Shown here: piece after piece, positions 63,223 to 64,000 of the stretch
Position numbering within the stretch: position 1 is the stretch's first letter
Layout of the letters: each line of letters opens with the position of its first letter
From: an uncultured Spirochaetaceae bacterium
GTDB taxonomy: Bacteria > Spirochaetota > Spirochaetia > Sphaerochaetales > Sphaerochaetaceae
Reading direction: 5' to 3'
DNA length: 64,000 nucleotides
NCBI GenBank assembly: GCA_900315435.1
Contig: OMYY01000001.1
Location: 62,001 to 126,000 of the forward strand
Notes under the pieces: generated by a model
Told to the model about the DNA's origin: nothing
The model's database searches: none
What the model saw: the letters and a program-made list of their open reading frames with translations, nothing else
Program-made: the position numbers and the translations under genes

Positions 63223-64000
63223 TCACTGAACGGATTTCCCCGGTTTTTGCTCCACTGGTTTCTTGCAGAGGTCTTTCACCACTTCTCCTGCGATGATCAA
63301 GCCCGCGACGGAGGGAACGAAGGCGACGCTTCCCGGGATGTCACGTCGATCGGTGCACTTGTGGGTGGAACCTGGAGGACAGACACAGTGGTAACGGCAA
63401 CTGACTGCCATATCCTCGATAGGCCTGGTGGGCGGCTCGGTGGAATAGAGGACCTTCAAGTGCTTGACTTGCCGCTTGCGTAGCTCGCGCCGCATCACCC
63501 TTGCCAGCGGGCAGACGCTGGTCTTGTAAATGTCGGCAATCCGGAACTGGGTGGGATCGAGCTTGTCCCCAGCCCCCATGCAACTGATGATCGGGACGCC
63601 GCAGCGCTGGGCCTCCATGATGATCTGAAGCTTCGCGGTGACGGTATCGACCGCGTCAACCACATAGTCGTACTCGCTGAAATCAAACTCGCCGGCGTTC
63701 TGGGGAAGGTAGAAACATTTGCGGATCTCCACATTGGCATGCGGGTTGATGTCCAGAATCCTCTGTGCCATCACTTCCGCCTTGTACTTGCCCACCGTGG
63801 AGACCAATGCGACCACCTGGCGGTTGATGTTGGTCAGGCAGACTTTGTCGTCGTCAACCAGCACGAAGGAACCGACACCGGTCCGTGCCAACGCGTCGGC
63901 ACAGTAGCCGCCGACTCCCCCGATGCCGAAGATGGCGACCTTCGACTGATGCAGCTTCTCCATATTCTCGGCGCCAAGCAGCAGTTGGCTGCGTGAAAAC
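63223..64000 (-). CDS. tcdA: tRNA threonylcarbamoyladenosine dehydratase TcdA (5' end outside window)
   Basis: An E1-like ATP-dependent enzyme that cyclises t6A to ct6A in tRNA. The nucleotide-binding motif VAIFGIGGVGGYCADALARTG, DDDKVCLTNINRQ and the PSVAGLIIAGEVVKDL end are typical of TcdA. An ATG is present at 63963, but the frame continues to the window edge reading FSRSQLLLGAEN, which is the normal TcdA N-terminus. The true start is therefore beyond base 64000. It converges with the recombinase, whose stop is 24 bases away across a GCAGGC/GCCTGC stem. Confidence 0.95.
   Translation of the reverse strand, partial: FSRSQLLLGAENMEKLHQSKVAIFGIGGVGGYCADALARTGVGSFVLVDDDKVCLTNINRQVVALVSTVGKYKAEVMAQRILDINPHANVEIRKCFYLPQNAGEFDFSEYDYVVDAVDTVTAKLQIIMEAQRCGVPIISCMGAGDKLDPTQFRIADIYKTSVCPLARVMRRELRKRQVKHLKVLYSTEPPTRPIEDMAVSCRYHCVCPPGSTHKCTDRRDIPGSVAFVPSVAGLIIAGEVVKDLCKKPVEQKPGKSVQ

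Noticed and set aside
1-64000. CRISPR array or insertion sequence
   Set aside because: No regularly spaced repeats of 25-40 bases, no cas genes, and no transposase or terminal inverted repeats were seen.

Overview
The window reads as a continuous piece of a GC-rich, diderm bacterial chromosome, most likely a spirochaete of the Sphaerochaeta type. This placement is inferred from gene content: a GreA carrying a very long N-terminal helical-repeat extension (a form I associate with Borrelia and Treponema), an RpoD with a large insert between regions 1.2 and 2, and BamA, TamB and LptF/LptG-type proteins that imply an outer membrane. Nearly all of it is core genome. No tRNA, CRISPR array or insertion sequence was seen.

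Layout. 1-6280 (+): the 3' part of rpoD, a small unknown gene, a zinc-ribbon coiled-coil protein, the RNase P RNA gene rnpB, a secreted repeat protein and a fused B12-binding/radical SAM protein. 6342-7199 (-): mazG with its own promoter. 7358-10189 (+): a membrane protein with a degenerate HD-GYP domain, then a purine-deaminase-like amidohydrolase behind a structured leader. 10570-19266 (-): rpe-dtd-recA, then scpA-scpB-rluB-cmk-rpsA, then a membrane-anchored TPR protein and a lipoprotein. 19522-22251 (+): greA. 22314-38188 (-): one long run of translation and RNA genes (rimP-nusA-infB-rbfA-truB-ribF-rpsO-pnp) followed by dut, two LPS-export permeases, tgt, murJ and two small membrane proteins. 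38412-50401 (-): tamB-bamA, then mutS-comF-transglutaminase. 50486-51082 (+): tmk. 51282-57611 (-): lepB-hemW and yebC-ruvC-ruvA-ruvB-queA. 57680-59533 (+): an FGE-fold membrane protein and smpB. 59590-61344 (-): an acyl-CoA ligase. 61345-61965 is extremely AT-rich, followed by a tyrosine recombinase (61966-63198, +) and a partial tcdA (-) running off the window.

The strongest unexplained signal is regulatory. At five promoter-proximal genes (scpA, rpe, tamB, tmk, lepB) a good -10 hexamer sits 6-8 bases before the start codon, with no Shine-Dalgarno sequence. These mRNAs should be leaderless, while other genes here carry clear Shine-Dalgarno sequences. At scpA the -35 hexamer is the six-base loop of the recA terminator. 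The rimP-nusA-infB operon has a promoter followed at once by an intrinsic-terminator hairpin, which suggests attenuation. pnp has a long stem-loop leader of the kind RNase III cuts in E. coli. The AT-rich block before the recombinase holds 12 TGCA cores in 350 bases, far above chance for its composition.

All functional calls come from reading motifs by eye. Promoters, terminators and RNA structures are pattern matches, not measurements.
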